Source: Bacteroidaceae bacterium (GTDB taxonomy: Bacteria; Bacteroidota; Bacteroidia; Bacteroidales; Bacteroidaceae). Taken from it: 64,000 nt of DNA. Where the stretch lies: positions 1-64,000 of the forward strand of contig JAFTAJ010000022.1 of NCBI GenBank assembly GCA_017458585.1, in the 5' to 3' direction. This document shows, piece after piece, positions 17,169 through 24,467 of the stretch. A model generated the notes under the pieces. It had not been told where the DNA came from. It worked only from the letters and a program-made list of their open reading frames with translations, and did no database searches. The translations under genes were made by a program, and so were the position numbers. Position 1 is the first letter of the stretch. Each line of letters opens with the position of its first letter.

Positions 17169-17945
17169 ATGACAACCATCCAGTTGACCAAAGATACAAC
17201 CCTTTACGTGAGCCAAATCATCGACAACCTCCCTGATTTGGCTCAGTACTTTGGTGCCGACACCGAGGAAATCGTCAACCATGCCCAGCGCCAGTTCAAG
17301 GCCACCCACCGCCAGCACGAGTGGCTCACCGTCCGCGCCATGCTCCGCCACGCCCTCGGCCCCGATGCCCGCATCCAATACACAGAGAGCGGCAAACCCC
17401 TCCTCACCTTAAACTCTTTGAACTCCTTGAACTCCTCCAAAGCACTCCCCCCACCGGGGGGAGCGGGGAGGGGGTCTGTCTCTGTCTCTCACTCCAAGAC
17501 TCACGCCGCCCTGCTTCTCTCCACCCACTCCGACATAGGCGTCGATATCGAGTGCGTCAGCCACCGCGTGCTGCGCCTCGCCTCGCGTATCGCCCAGCCC
17601 GACGAGTTGCCCGAGTCCTTCGCCACCATGACCGATGACGAGAAGGCCCTCTACCTCACCACCCTCTGGACCATCAAGGAAGCCGTCTATAAGAGCCTCG
17701 ACCACCAGGCCGGCTTTGACCTCCTCACCGATGTGCGCGTCAATCCACATACAGCCCTCGCTGCCCTAAACTCAATGGTCAACGGCGAAGCCGTCGCGAG
17801 AACTTGCATTTGCTGTCGGCGAAGCCGGTGCAAATCTTGCAGGCAAGTTCGAGAGCGAAGCGTCAATCCTCAATCCTCAATCCTCAATCCTCAATCCGTC
17901 CTCTGCCAGTTATACGAAGGCAATGTCATCGCCGTTAAAATGTAA
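17169..17945 (+). CDS. 4'-phosphopantetheinyl transferase (Sfp type) with repeat-derived inserts
   Basis: Transfers phosphopantetheine from CoA to carrier proteins. The magnesium motif GVDIE (about 121-125) and the WTIKEAVYK motif (about 176-184) are present, as is the VSVSHSK stretch before them. Two regions are unlike the family: residues about 78-100 (NSLNSLNSSKALPPPGGAG), made of a tandem array plus a G/C-rich palindromic repeat, and residues about 198-245, rich in Cys/Arg and ending in NPQSSILNPQS, made of other repeat units. Both preserve the reading frame and the catalytic residues are kept, so the enzyme may be active. No biosynthetic gene cluster is adjacent. Confidence 0.8.
   Translation: MTTIQLTKDTTLYVSQIIDNLPDLAQYFGADTEEIVNHAQRQFKATHRQHEWLTVRAMLRHALGPDARIQYTESGKPLLTLNSLNSLNSSKALPPPGGAGRGSVSVSHSKTHAALLLSTHSDIGVDIECVSHRVLRLASRIAQPDELPESFATMTDDEKALYLTTLWTIKEAVYKSLDHQAGFDLLTDVRVNPHTALAALNSMVNGEAVARTCICCRRSRCKSCRQVRERSVNPQSSILNPQSVLCQLYEGNVIAVKM
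17410..17490. repeat. Composite repeat inserted in the phosphopantetheinyl transferase gene
   Basis: TTGAACTCC units (17410-17440) are followed directly by a G/C-rich palindromic piece, CTCCCCCCACCGGGGGGAG (17443-17461), and GGGAGGGGG. The same two repeat kinds adjoin each other at 15918-15996 and 49036-49141, suggesting that they travel together or target the same sites. Confidence 0.75.
17793..17898. repeat. Second composite repeat in the phosphopantetheinyl transferase gene
   Basis: An inverted pair, GAACTTGC (about 17810) with GCAAGTTC (about 17843), lies in a GCGAAGC-rich stretch and is followed by five TCAATCC units (17862-17897). All of it is translated. Confidence 0.7.
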
Positions 17946-17979
17946 GATGTAAGAAGTAAAATGTATTTGCAATTTTTGC

Positions 17980-17987
17980 TAATTTTG
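17980..17987 (+). promoter_or_regulatory. -7 box of the first exported repeat-protein gene
   Basis: TAATTTTG, an exact TAnnTTTG match 37 bases before the ATG at 18025. No well-spaced TTTG is present. Confidence 0.5.
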
Positions 17988-18024
17988 TGGCGACTTAGAA
18001 AATAACTATTAAAAAATAACCATT

Positions 18025-21000
18025 ATGAAGAAGTTTTTACTTTCAGCCATAGCGCTTGTCTTAGCGCTAAACGTACAGCACGGTAAGGCGCAAGGAGTAG
18101 ATTTGAGCAGCTACTCCCACGTTACCGACCTCAGCCAAGTGGAGGAAGGGGCTTACTATTACATTGTGAGCGACCGCACGAAGTTTAACTACGAGGCGGG
18201 CGGCGACGGCGGCACCGATGGCAACAAGGTGCAGACGAAGGCTATGTCCAACTACCAGTCGGGCTACACCGCCACCAACTGGGATAACCCAAGCAGGAAT
18301 GTATTTTTCGTGTACTACGGCGATCTAGATGTGAAGTGCAACGGCTTCATCTGGAAGGCCGAGAAGGTAGGCGACAGCCAGTGGGGATTCCTCAATATGG
18401 AGAATGGCAAGTACATGGGCCACAACAACCCCGGCGAGACCGACCTGCGTTTTGCTGACGATGTGGTGGGCTTTACGCTGACCGACCTCAGCGAAGGTCA
18501 GGGGCGCTGGGCATTCACCAACGCCGACTATTCCACTCCGCTCAACGTGCATCAATATAAGTTGCGCAAGAGTAGGGGAGTGCTGGCACTGAATGACTGG
18601 TCGGACGCCAAGGCGACTGATGCCGAGACATACGGCTACCCCGGCCGTTGGCACCTGTATAAGACTACGCTGCAGGACGATAATCCTGTGGTGCCCGATG
18701 GTCCGACCATTGCCGACAAGATGGAGAAGCTGCGCATCAATCGCGCCACCGACATGGTGGAGGGCGAGGAGTACTTCATCGTGAGCGACCGTACTGCATA
18801 TGTCGGCAATTCAAATGATTTGCCCAAGGCTATGGCTAGCCAGCAGGACAACTTTACCACCAAGTGGGGACCGAACTATGTGTACTGGGCCGACATCGAC
18901 ACCACCTGCGCTGGTTTTGTATGGATAGTGAAGGAGATGCCGGGCGACCAGTGGGCATTCCAAAACAAAGAAAACGGCCGTTACCTCGGCAATATGAACA
19001 GCGGTGAGACAGATGTGGTATTCTCTGACACTCCCGTAGGCTACACGCTGGCCGACCTCAGCGAGGGCGCTGGCCGTTTTACCTTCATAAACTCTGAGAG
19101 CGAGTTCTCGCTGCATGTGCAGGGCTACCTGCGCGACCGTGCCAACAACAGCTTGGCTAAGCAGGAGAACGGCAATGACGATTACACCAACGATGTCAGC
19201 ACCAACGGCTACCCCGGCCGCTGGCAGATATTCCTGAAGAACACCAAGCAGATCAAGAATGCGAGTGAACTGACCGAAGACGCCACTTACTACATCGTCA
19301 GTGACCGTAAGGCATATGCCTCCAGTACCTCCAAGGGACTGAGGGCCATGTCGTCGCTTCAGGAATCGTACACCGTCAACTGGGGCAGCGACTATGTCTA
19401 TTGGGGCGAGATGGATGCAAAAGAGGACGGATTTAAATGGACTGCCAAGAAGGAAGGCGACAAGTGGGCCTTCAAGAACAAGGATACAGAGAGATACCTC
19501 GGCAATATGAAGAGCGGCGAATCGGATGTAATCTTCTCCGACACACCCGTGGGCTATGCCCTCGCTGACCTAGAGGAAGGAGCCGGTCGTTTCACTCTCA
19601 TCAGCGACGAAGACACCCACTCGCTGCATGTGCAGGGCTATCTGCGCGGTGGTCGTCCCAACAACAGTCTGGCAAAGAACGAGGTTGGCGACGATGACCA
19701 TCCCGGCGATGTAGAGACCAACGGCTATCCTGGTCGCTGGAAGTTCTACGAGGTAACCGCCACCGCATCCACTGGCGGCGATGATTATGTCTATGACAAA
19801 TATGTCTTCGACACCATCACCGTGGTGAGCTACAATATCTGTCACTGCGAGGGCACCGACGGCAGGCTCGACCTGAAGCGCACTGCCAATGTCATCATGT
19901 CGTATAATCCCACTGTGGTAGCGATGCAGGAAGTGGACAGATTCTACAGCTCACGCTCCAACAATGAAGACCAGGTGCAGAGGCTGGCAGAAGAGACCGG
20001 CATGTATGGCAGGTTTGGCACCATGAGCATCAACTGCGGCAACGGTGTACTGTCGAAGGACAAGCCCCTTCTGAGCAGAGTGGTGGACATAGGTGACGGG
20101 CGCAACATGCTTGTTGTGGAGCTGAAAAACTTTGTCTTCGGCAGTCTGCATGTAGGCCTCAGCATAGCTGCTCGCCAGAGTGCGCTTAAGGCCATACGCG
20201 AAGAGGCGGCTCGCTGGGAAGAGAAGGGTAAGCCCTTTATCGTGGCAGGCGACTTCAACGACGATGGTACCGAGGGCGAGATGCAGGGTGTCTGGGGACT
20301 CCTTTGCGACAGCCTCGCCAAGGACTTCACCTTCCACTCCGACAGAAAAACGCCCACATGGGGTGCAGGCACATACGTGATAGACCATATCATAAGCTAC
20401 AATAAGATAGGCGGCGTGAAAGGCCTGACCTACGAAGTCGGCAGCAGCAACGCCTCCGACCACCTGCCCATAGCTGCAACACTGCGCATTGGTTTCCCCA
20501 GGGAGATGACTCCCGAGCAGGTGCATACCCTCATCCAAGACTCTGTGGCCGCCGGAAGCAGTGTCATCGACCTTACGGGAATGGCTTTTGACCCCACCGT
20601 CACTGCCGACGACCTGAGAGCCGAAAGCAATGCCCTCGTTTACGTTGACAAAGAGTCGGGACTGACAGGCACCAACATCGTGGTCAATAATGCGTGTCAG
20701 AACATCGAGCTGACCGACGGCAGCAGTTTCACCCCCGTCAATACCATCACCGCCAAAGGCGCCACCTATCGGCGCATCGCCGATGGCGAATGGGGCACCA
20801 TCTGCTTGCCCTTCGCTGCCAAGAGCACTGACGCCGTAGAGTTTTACACTATCAGCCGTGTGGACGACGATGCCCTCATACTTGAGAAACTCGCCACGCT
20901 GACCGCCGGCACGCCTGCCTTGGTACGCAATGTGAGCGGCGAGGATATTGCCGTCACCATGGGCACCGTCAGAGTGATGACGTCACCCACCGACAAGGCA

Positions 21001-21339
21001 TCAGGCAACGCCGTGATGCACGGCACCTTTACCACCCTTGAGGGCGTGAGCGATGCCAACGCCTACACCTTTGACGGAGACAGATTTGTGCGCAGCACAG
21101 AGCCCTTTACCTGCGATCCCTTCCGCGCTTACCTCACCATGGAGGGCCTTGATGCCTCCGCCCTCGCTGAGGCCTATGTCATCAGTGATGATGCCACCGC
21201 CATCAGGGGAATAGAGAATGGTGAGAAGAGGGCAGATAATAATGGCCAAATCTATGATTTGAGTGGCCGCAAAGTCAAATCTCAACTCAACAGGGGCATC
21301 TACATCAACGGACAGAAGCGCAAGGTCCTGATTAAGTGA
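18025..21339 (+). CDS. Exported protein: three repeat modules plus an EEP (nuclease/phosphatase-like) domain
   Basis: 1104 residues with signal peptide (MKKFLLSAIALVLALNVQHGKAQ). Three homologous modules of about 170 residues follow (about 25-215, 236-405, 408-575), each running from YYIVSDR through GDQWAFQNKENGRYLG to GYPGRW; the repeated aromatic/Gly pattern suggests a beta-trefoil lectin-like fold (inference). An endonuclease/exonuclease/phosphatase domain spans about 590-820 with all key residues: VVSYNI, AMQEVD, AGDFNDDG, IDHIISY, SDHLPI. The tail (about 840-1104) is a beta region common in Prevotella exoproteins, ending in a short YDLSGRKV...KRKVLIK sorting-like segment. Substrate could be DNA, phosphoinositide or another phosphoester. 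It is paralogous to the proteins at 22346 and 24468. Confidence 0.8.
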   Translation: MKKFLLSAIALVLALNVQHGKAQGVDLSSYSHVTDLSQVEEGAYYYIVSDRTKFNYEAGGDGGTDGNKVQTKAMSNYQSGYTATNWDNPSRNVFFVYYGDLDVKCNGFIWKAEKVGDSQWGFLNMENGKYMGHNNPGETDLRFADDVVGFTLTDLSEGQGRWAFTNADYSTPLNVHQYKLRKSRGVLALNDWSDAKATDAETYGYPGRWHLYKTTLQDDNPVVPDGPTIADKMEKLRINRATDMVEGEEYFIVSDRTAYVGNSNDLPKAMASQQDNFTTKWGPNYVYWADIDTTCAGFVWIVKEMPGDQWAFQNKENGRYLGNMNSGETDVVFSDTPVGYTLADLSEGAGRFTFINSESEFSLHVQGYLRDRANNSLAKQENGNDDYTNDVSTNGYPGRWQIFLKNTKQIKNASELTEDATYYIVSDRKAYASSTSKGLRAMSSLQESYTVNWGSDYVYWGEMDAKEDGFKWTAKKEGDKWAFKNKDTERYLGNMKSGESDVIFSDTPVGYALADLEEGAGRFTLISDEDTHSLHVQGYLRGGRPNNSLAKNEVGDDDHPGDVETNGYPGRWKFYEVTATASTGGDDYVYDKYVFDTITVVSYNICHCEGTDGRLDLKRTANVIMSYNPTVVAMQEVDRFYSSRSNNEDQVQRLAEETGMYGRFGTMSINCGNGVLSKDKPLLSRVVDIGDGRNMLVVELKNFVFGSLHVGLSIAARQSALKAIREEAARWEEKGKPFIVAGDFNDDGTEGEMQGVWGLLCDSLAKDFTFHSDRKTPTWGAGTYVIDHIISYNKIGGVKGLTYEVGSSNASDHLPIAATLRIGFPREMTPEQVHTLIQDSVAAGSSVIDLTGMAFDPTVTADDLRAESNALVYVDKESGLTGTNIVVNNACQNIELTDGSSFTPVNTITAKGATYRRIADGEWGTICLPFAAKSTDAVEFYTISRVDDDALILEKLATLTAGTPALVRNVSGEDIAVTMGTVRVMTSPTDKASGNAVMHGTFTTLEGVSDANAYTFDGDRFVRSTEPFTCDPFRAYLTMEGLDASALAEAYVISDDATAIRGIENGEKRADNNGQIYDLSGRKVKSQLNRGIYINGQKRKVLIK

Positions 21340-21390
21340 CTTTGGGAGAAAGAGAAATAAGTGTGTAGGTATGACCTATAATAGAGATAA

Positions 21391-21480
21391 GGCGGCGACA
21401 CCAAGAACGACAACTTCGTAGGCGAGTCCAAAGCATTCCAGGGCGGTTTCGCCTGGGATGAAACAGAGGAGGAACAGTAG
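21391..21480 (+). pseudogene. Relic of an acidic peptide gene after the first exported repeat protein
   Basis: The frame encodes GGDTKNDNFVGESKAFQGGF followed by AWDETEEEQ and a stop. It aligns with the C-terminal half of the intact peptide at 24222-24389 (GGTKTEDFVGESKAYQRGF then VWDETEEE). A TAA lies directly before the first GGC, and the only upstream ATG (21371) is in another frame, so the N-terminal half is lost or frameshifted. It sits 51 bases after the stop of the exported protein, the position occupied by intact peptide genes in the other two cassettes. Confidence 0.6.
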
Positions 21481-21530
21481 TCCGCCCAAGTTGTAGAAAC
21501 CGCACTTGAGACAAACAAAGCATCAAATAA

Positions 21531-21620
21531 GCGCGTTGAATCCCCGGATTTGACGCGCTTTTTTCAGTTTTTGACGCGTTTTTTTCAGTTTTTGACGCGC
21601 TTTTTCTGGGATTCAACGCG
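21531..21620. repeat. Direct repeats framed by an inverted repeat
   Basis: Three copies of TTTGACGCG followed by T-runs and CAG lie between a left arm CGCGTTGAATCCC (about 21532-21544) and a right arm GGGATTCAACGCG (21608-21620). The symmetrical layout is reminiscent of a small mobile or regulatory element; no frame here is convincing. Confidence 0.7.
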
Positions 21621-21629
21621 ATGAGTTAG

Positions 21630-21870
21630 CAAGGCGATGGTGTTACACATTGTGGGCGTGCAGCGATGTGTAACAGATGTGTAGCAGATGTGTAACACCC
21701 AAGAATTGGAGGCATTGAGTTGATAAAGAGTGGTTTATCTATGGTTTTCTTTCTTTTGTTACACTTGTTACACATAAAAAAGGAAAAAATGGGGTATATA
21801 ATAAAGAAATAAGGAGTATATGAGTAAGAAGAAGGAAGGATGTGTAACATGTGTATCTGTAACAAGAATA
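21630..21870. repeat. Cluster of TGTGTAACA motifs in both orientations
   Basis: TGTGTAACA or its complement TGTTACACA (some with one change) recurs at least seven times: around 21650, 21666, 21677, 21689, 21756, 21766 and 21839. The density suggests binding sites for a DNA-binding protein or remnants of a mobile element. Nothing codes here. Confidence 0.6.
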
Positions 21871-22010
21871 GAGAAGAGAGTAGTGCGATAAGTACAGAGG
21901 AAAATATAGCTTCTTTCAACGCGCATACACTATAATTTTATAATGTATGCGCGTACATTTTGCATTTTTACCGTTTTTGTCAGCATAAGAAAAGATTTAT
22001 TCCTCTTTAT

Positions 22011-22042
22011 TTTGTCTATTGGAAATATATTTCTTAACTTTG
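22011..22042 (+). promoter_or_regulatory. Strong promoter upstream of the candidate RNA
   Basis: TTTG (22011-22014), 20 bases, TAACTTTG (22035-22042): one of the best matches to the phylum consensus in the window. Predicted start near 22046-22048, about 300 bases before the next coding start. Confidence 0.65.
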
Positions 22043-22045
22043 CAG

Positions 22046-22288
22046 CGTCTCGGGGGATAAATCCCGAGACCGAAGAAGCGTTCCGCGCTTTATCCTTTAC
22101 AACGAAATCTGGTACATTTCTTATCAGAAGGATGAAGATGATGGTTCACTTTGTCTGTATGTCAACGTTGCATGCGGCACCTACGCCGTTGCTCGAGCAT
22201 ACGGCGTAGGTGATATCTCTATTCATTTCTGAGAAGGTTTACCAGAGCCTGTTGTAAGATGAGTAAGGACAAATCCCTACGCTTTTTT
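22046..22288 (+). ncRNA. Candidate structured RNA (free-standing or 5' leader)
   Basis: Downstream of a consensus promoter the transcript could form: GTCTCGGG/CCCGAGAC (22047-22070); AAGCG/CGCTT (about 22077-22091); ATCCTT/AAGGAT (about 22094-22135) with GAAAT/ATTTC inside; and a perfect 12-bp stem CACCTACGCCGT/ACGGCGTAGGTG (22178-22189 with 22201-22212). A weaker hairpin, GTAAGGA/TCCCTAC (22263-22280), is followed by six Ts (22283-22288) and could terminate it. A frame of 88 codons crosses this region but reads oddly and is considered spurious. The RNA family was not recognised; a 6S-like or leader role is possible but unproven. Confidence 0.4.
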
Positions 22289-22345
22289 CGTGCACACTAT
22301 TACCAACATCTGGTTGGGGGATTACGGTAAAAAAGACAATAAATC

Positions 22346-24208
22346 ATGAGAAGAACTTTATTCTTTTCTTTGCTGATGCTATTCTCAGCATTCGGCACAT
22401 GGGCACAACCCAGCCTAAGTGGGTGCAGGCACATTACTGATTTGAGCCAAATCAAAGAAGGCGCTTATTACTACATCGTAAGCGACAGAAAATTATTTAA
22501 GACCGAAGATGTATTAACTGCGGCAATGTCAACCGCACAGAGTAATTATTCTGACAATTGGGATAACACTAACAGGAAGTTTGTCTATTGGGGCGAACTC
22601 AAGATGAGCAATGACGGCTATTTGTGGAAAGCAGAAAAAGTAGGCGACCAATGGGCTTTTCAGAATGCCGAAAATGAGCTGTATCTTGGTGTGATGCACA
22701 AGAATCATCCTAACAGCACATCATCTTCTGAAACCGACATGACATTCCTCGACACTCCCGTAGGTTTTACTCTTACTGACAAGGGAGACAATTTCGCTTT
22801 TACCAATAGCGAATTTACCGAACCACTGAATGTACACAATTACAGGTCTTTCACAAGCCGCACTATTTGCGCAACAGCAGGTAATAACGATGCTCAAGCT
22901 ACTGATGCTGAAACCAACGGATATCCAGGGCGATGGCATTTGTATGAGCTTACTGGAGCCACCGCACTTGAGGATGGAGGTGCTTATTACATCTTTGCTG
23001 ACCGCAAGAAATATACAGGCAACAGCTCAGGTCTTCCAAAAGCACTTAGTATTGAACAAGACTATTATCCTGTAAAATGGGATGTGCAATATACTAATAA
23101 GTTCGTATATTGGGGGGATTTCTATCCCTCATACGATGGCTTTGTTTTTACGGCAGAAAAACAGGGTTACAAGTGGAAATTTAAAAACACACAGAATGGA
23201 TTATACATAAATCTTGTTTCAGGATATGAACCAACTTTCTCCAGTACCCCAGGTTCTTTTATCCTCACAGACTTGACTCCAGATGCGAATAGATTTTATA
23301 TTGAACTTAGTGGTGATGGAAGAGGAATATGTACACAAGGGTATGGCCGTTTGGATAGAGAAGATAGCGGAACGAGTTTATCCACAGAAAATGGCGATGA
23401 GACCGATGGGTATGCTACCCGCTGGCATTTTATTAGCGTAGAAGACTACATGCAGCAGGTTGCAGATGACAATGCAGGCACAAACACGATTACTGAGATT
23501 TATGCCAGCGGTGAGGAAGGTGGAACCAATATAATGGGACCAACAGGCAATGTCAAGAACCTTGTGCTTACCGACGGTGCAGCCTTTACGCCAACCAATA
23601 GTTTCACCGCCACCAATGCGACATACACCCGCAACGTTCCTAACAACTGGGCAACCATTTGTCTGCCTTATGCAGTGAGCAGCAATGAGGATATAACTTA
23701 CTACACTGCCGGCACAATCAACGACGATGTGCTCACACTCACTTCGGCAGATGATGTGCCCGCAGGAACCCCTGCAATATGCAAGTTCAACTCCACAGGC
23801 AACAACACTATTACTGCTACAAACGTAACTGTTGCTACTGATGTGCAAACGGAAGAAGAGACGACAGACGACATTACGCTTATAGGCTCATTTACCCAAC
23901 AGAACATAAGCGGCTCTGCGGGAAATGTATATGCTATATCCGGCGGTCAATTCTGGAAAGTAGGCAGCACTGTTACCATTAATCCCTTCCGCGCCTACTT
24001 TACCACAAGCGGCAGCTCTTCATCCGGAAAGTTTGATATTGCAGTGAGCGATGATAATGTCACCGCCATTGAGGCTCTTACTGGCGAAGGCGATGTTTCC
24101 ATCAAGGCTATCTATACGGCGGATGGCAAGAAAATCGGTGATTTGCAGCAAGGCCTTAATATCGTTAAGCTTAGCAATGGTAAGATTCAGAAGATATTAA
24201 TCAAGTAA
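22346..24208 (+). CDS. Exported repeat protein, two modules, no nuclease domain
   Basis: 620 residues; signal peptide MRRTLFFSLLMLFSAFGTWAQ. Two copies of the module seen in the neighbouring paralogues (about 30-205 and 208-370; YYIVSDR, GDQWAFQNAENELYLG, GYPGRWHLYE), then the shared beta-rich tail (about 375-600; NWATICLPYAVSS, TINPFRAYFTTS) and a C-terminal IYTADGKKIG...KIQKILIK segment like a shortened T9SS-type sorting signal. The EEP domain of the flanking paralogues is absent. The gene is visibly richer in A and T than its neighbours, suggesting a different history. It is followed 13 bases later by a short acidic peptide gene and then a strong terminator. Confidence 0.78.
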   Translation: MRRTLFFSLLMLFSAFGTWAQPSLSGCRHITDLSQIKEGAYYYIVSDRKLFKTEDVLTAAMSTAQSNYSDNWDNTNRKFVYWGELKMSNDGYLWKAEKVGDQWAFQNAENELYLGVMHKNHPNSTSSSETDMTFLDTPVGFTLTDKGDNFAFTNSEFTEPLNVHNYRSFTSRTICATAGNNDAQATDAETNGYPGRWHLYELTGATALEDGGAYYIFADRKKYTGNSSGLPKALSIEQDYYPVKWDVQYTNKFVYWGDFYPSYDGFVFTAEKQGYKWKFKNTQNGLYINLVSGYEPTFSSTPGSFILTDLTPDANRFYIELSGDGRGICTQGYGRLDREDSGTSLSTENGDETDGYATRWHFISVEDYMQQVADDNAGTNTITEIYASGEEGGTNIMGPTGNVKNLVLTDGAAFTPTNSFTATNATYTRNVPNNWATICLPYAVSSNEDITYYTAGTINDDVLTLTSADDVPAGTPAICKFNSTGNNTITATNVTVATDVQTEEETTDDITLIGSFTQQNISGSAGNVYAISGGQFWKVGSTVTINPFRAYFTTSGSSSSGKFDIAVSDDNVTAIEALTGEGDVSIKAIYTADGKKIGDLQQGLNIVKLSNGKIQKILIK

Positions 24209-24221
24209 AAGACATATAAAA

Positions 24222-24389
24222 ATGAAAAAGATATATAACACACCCGAGATAACAACTATTCCGCTTCATGCTTCTGCCCTTCTTACAACTTCTAACTTAA
24301 CAAGTGGTGGCACAAAGACAGAAGATTTCGTAGGCGAATCAAAAGCCTACCAGCGCGGTTTCGTCTGGGATGAAACCGAGGAGGAATAA
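24222..24389 (+). CDS. Short acidic peptide (55 aa), cassette partner
   Basis: Starts MKKIYNTPEITTIPLHASAL and ends KAYQRGFVWDETEEE. The first 20 residues are basic then mildly hydrophobic with no clear cleavage or lipid site; a Ser/Thr/Gly spacer leads to an acidic tail with conserved aromatics. Short proteins opening MKK-Y-x-x-P and ending in an acidic Trp-containing tail are frequent in Bacteroidales downstream of exported proteins, but I know of no assigned function. The coding status is supported by its relic after the first cassette, which keeps the DFVGESKA-x-x-GF-x-WDETEEE pattern. It lies between the exported protein and a terminator, so it is probably co-transcribed. Confidence 0.65.
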   Translation: MKKIYNTPEITTIPLHASALLTTSNLTSGGTKTEDFVGESKAYQRGFVWDETEEE

Positions 24390-24404
24390 TCAACACATAA
24401 CTAT

Positions 24405-24436
24405 AAAAGACACGGCCATAGAGGCTGTGTCTTTTT
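24405..24436 (+). terminator. Rho-independent terminator after the middle cassette
   Basis: AAAAGACACGGCC (24405-24417) pairs with GGCTGTGTCTTTT (24423-24435), with one G-T pair and a short loop, ending in a T-run. Confidence 0.85.
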
Positions 24437-24467
24437 CCACCTCATTACCATAAACTTGACAATCATT

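Noticed and set aside
21332-21616. A 94-codon minus-strand frame with SASKTEK repeats
   Set aside because: It is the translation of the direct-repeat element at 21531-21620 and lacks any other support.
21943-22209. An 88-codon frame beginning MYARTFCIFTVF
   Set aside because: It starts upstream of the promoter and runs through the stems of the candidate RNA; the composition looks like translated RNA structure rather than protein. Retained as a possible alternative only if codon conservation were shown.
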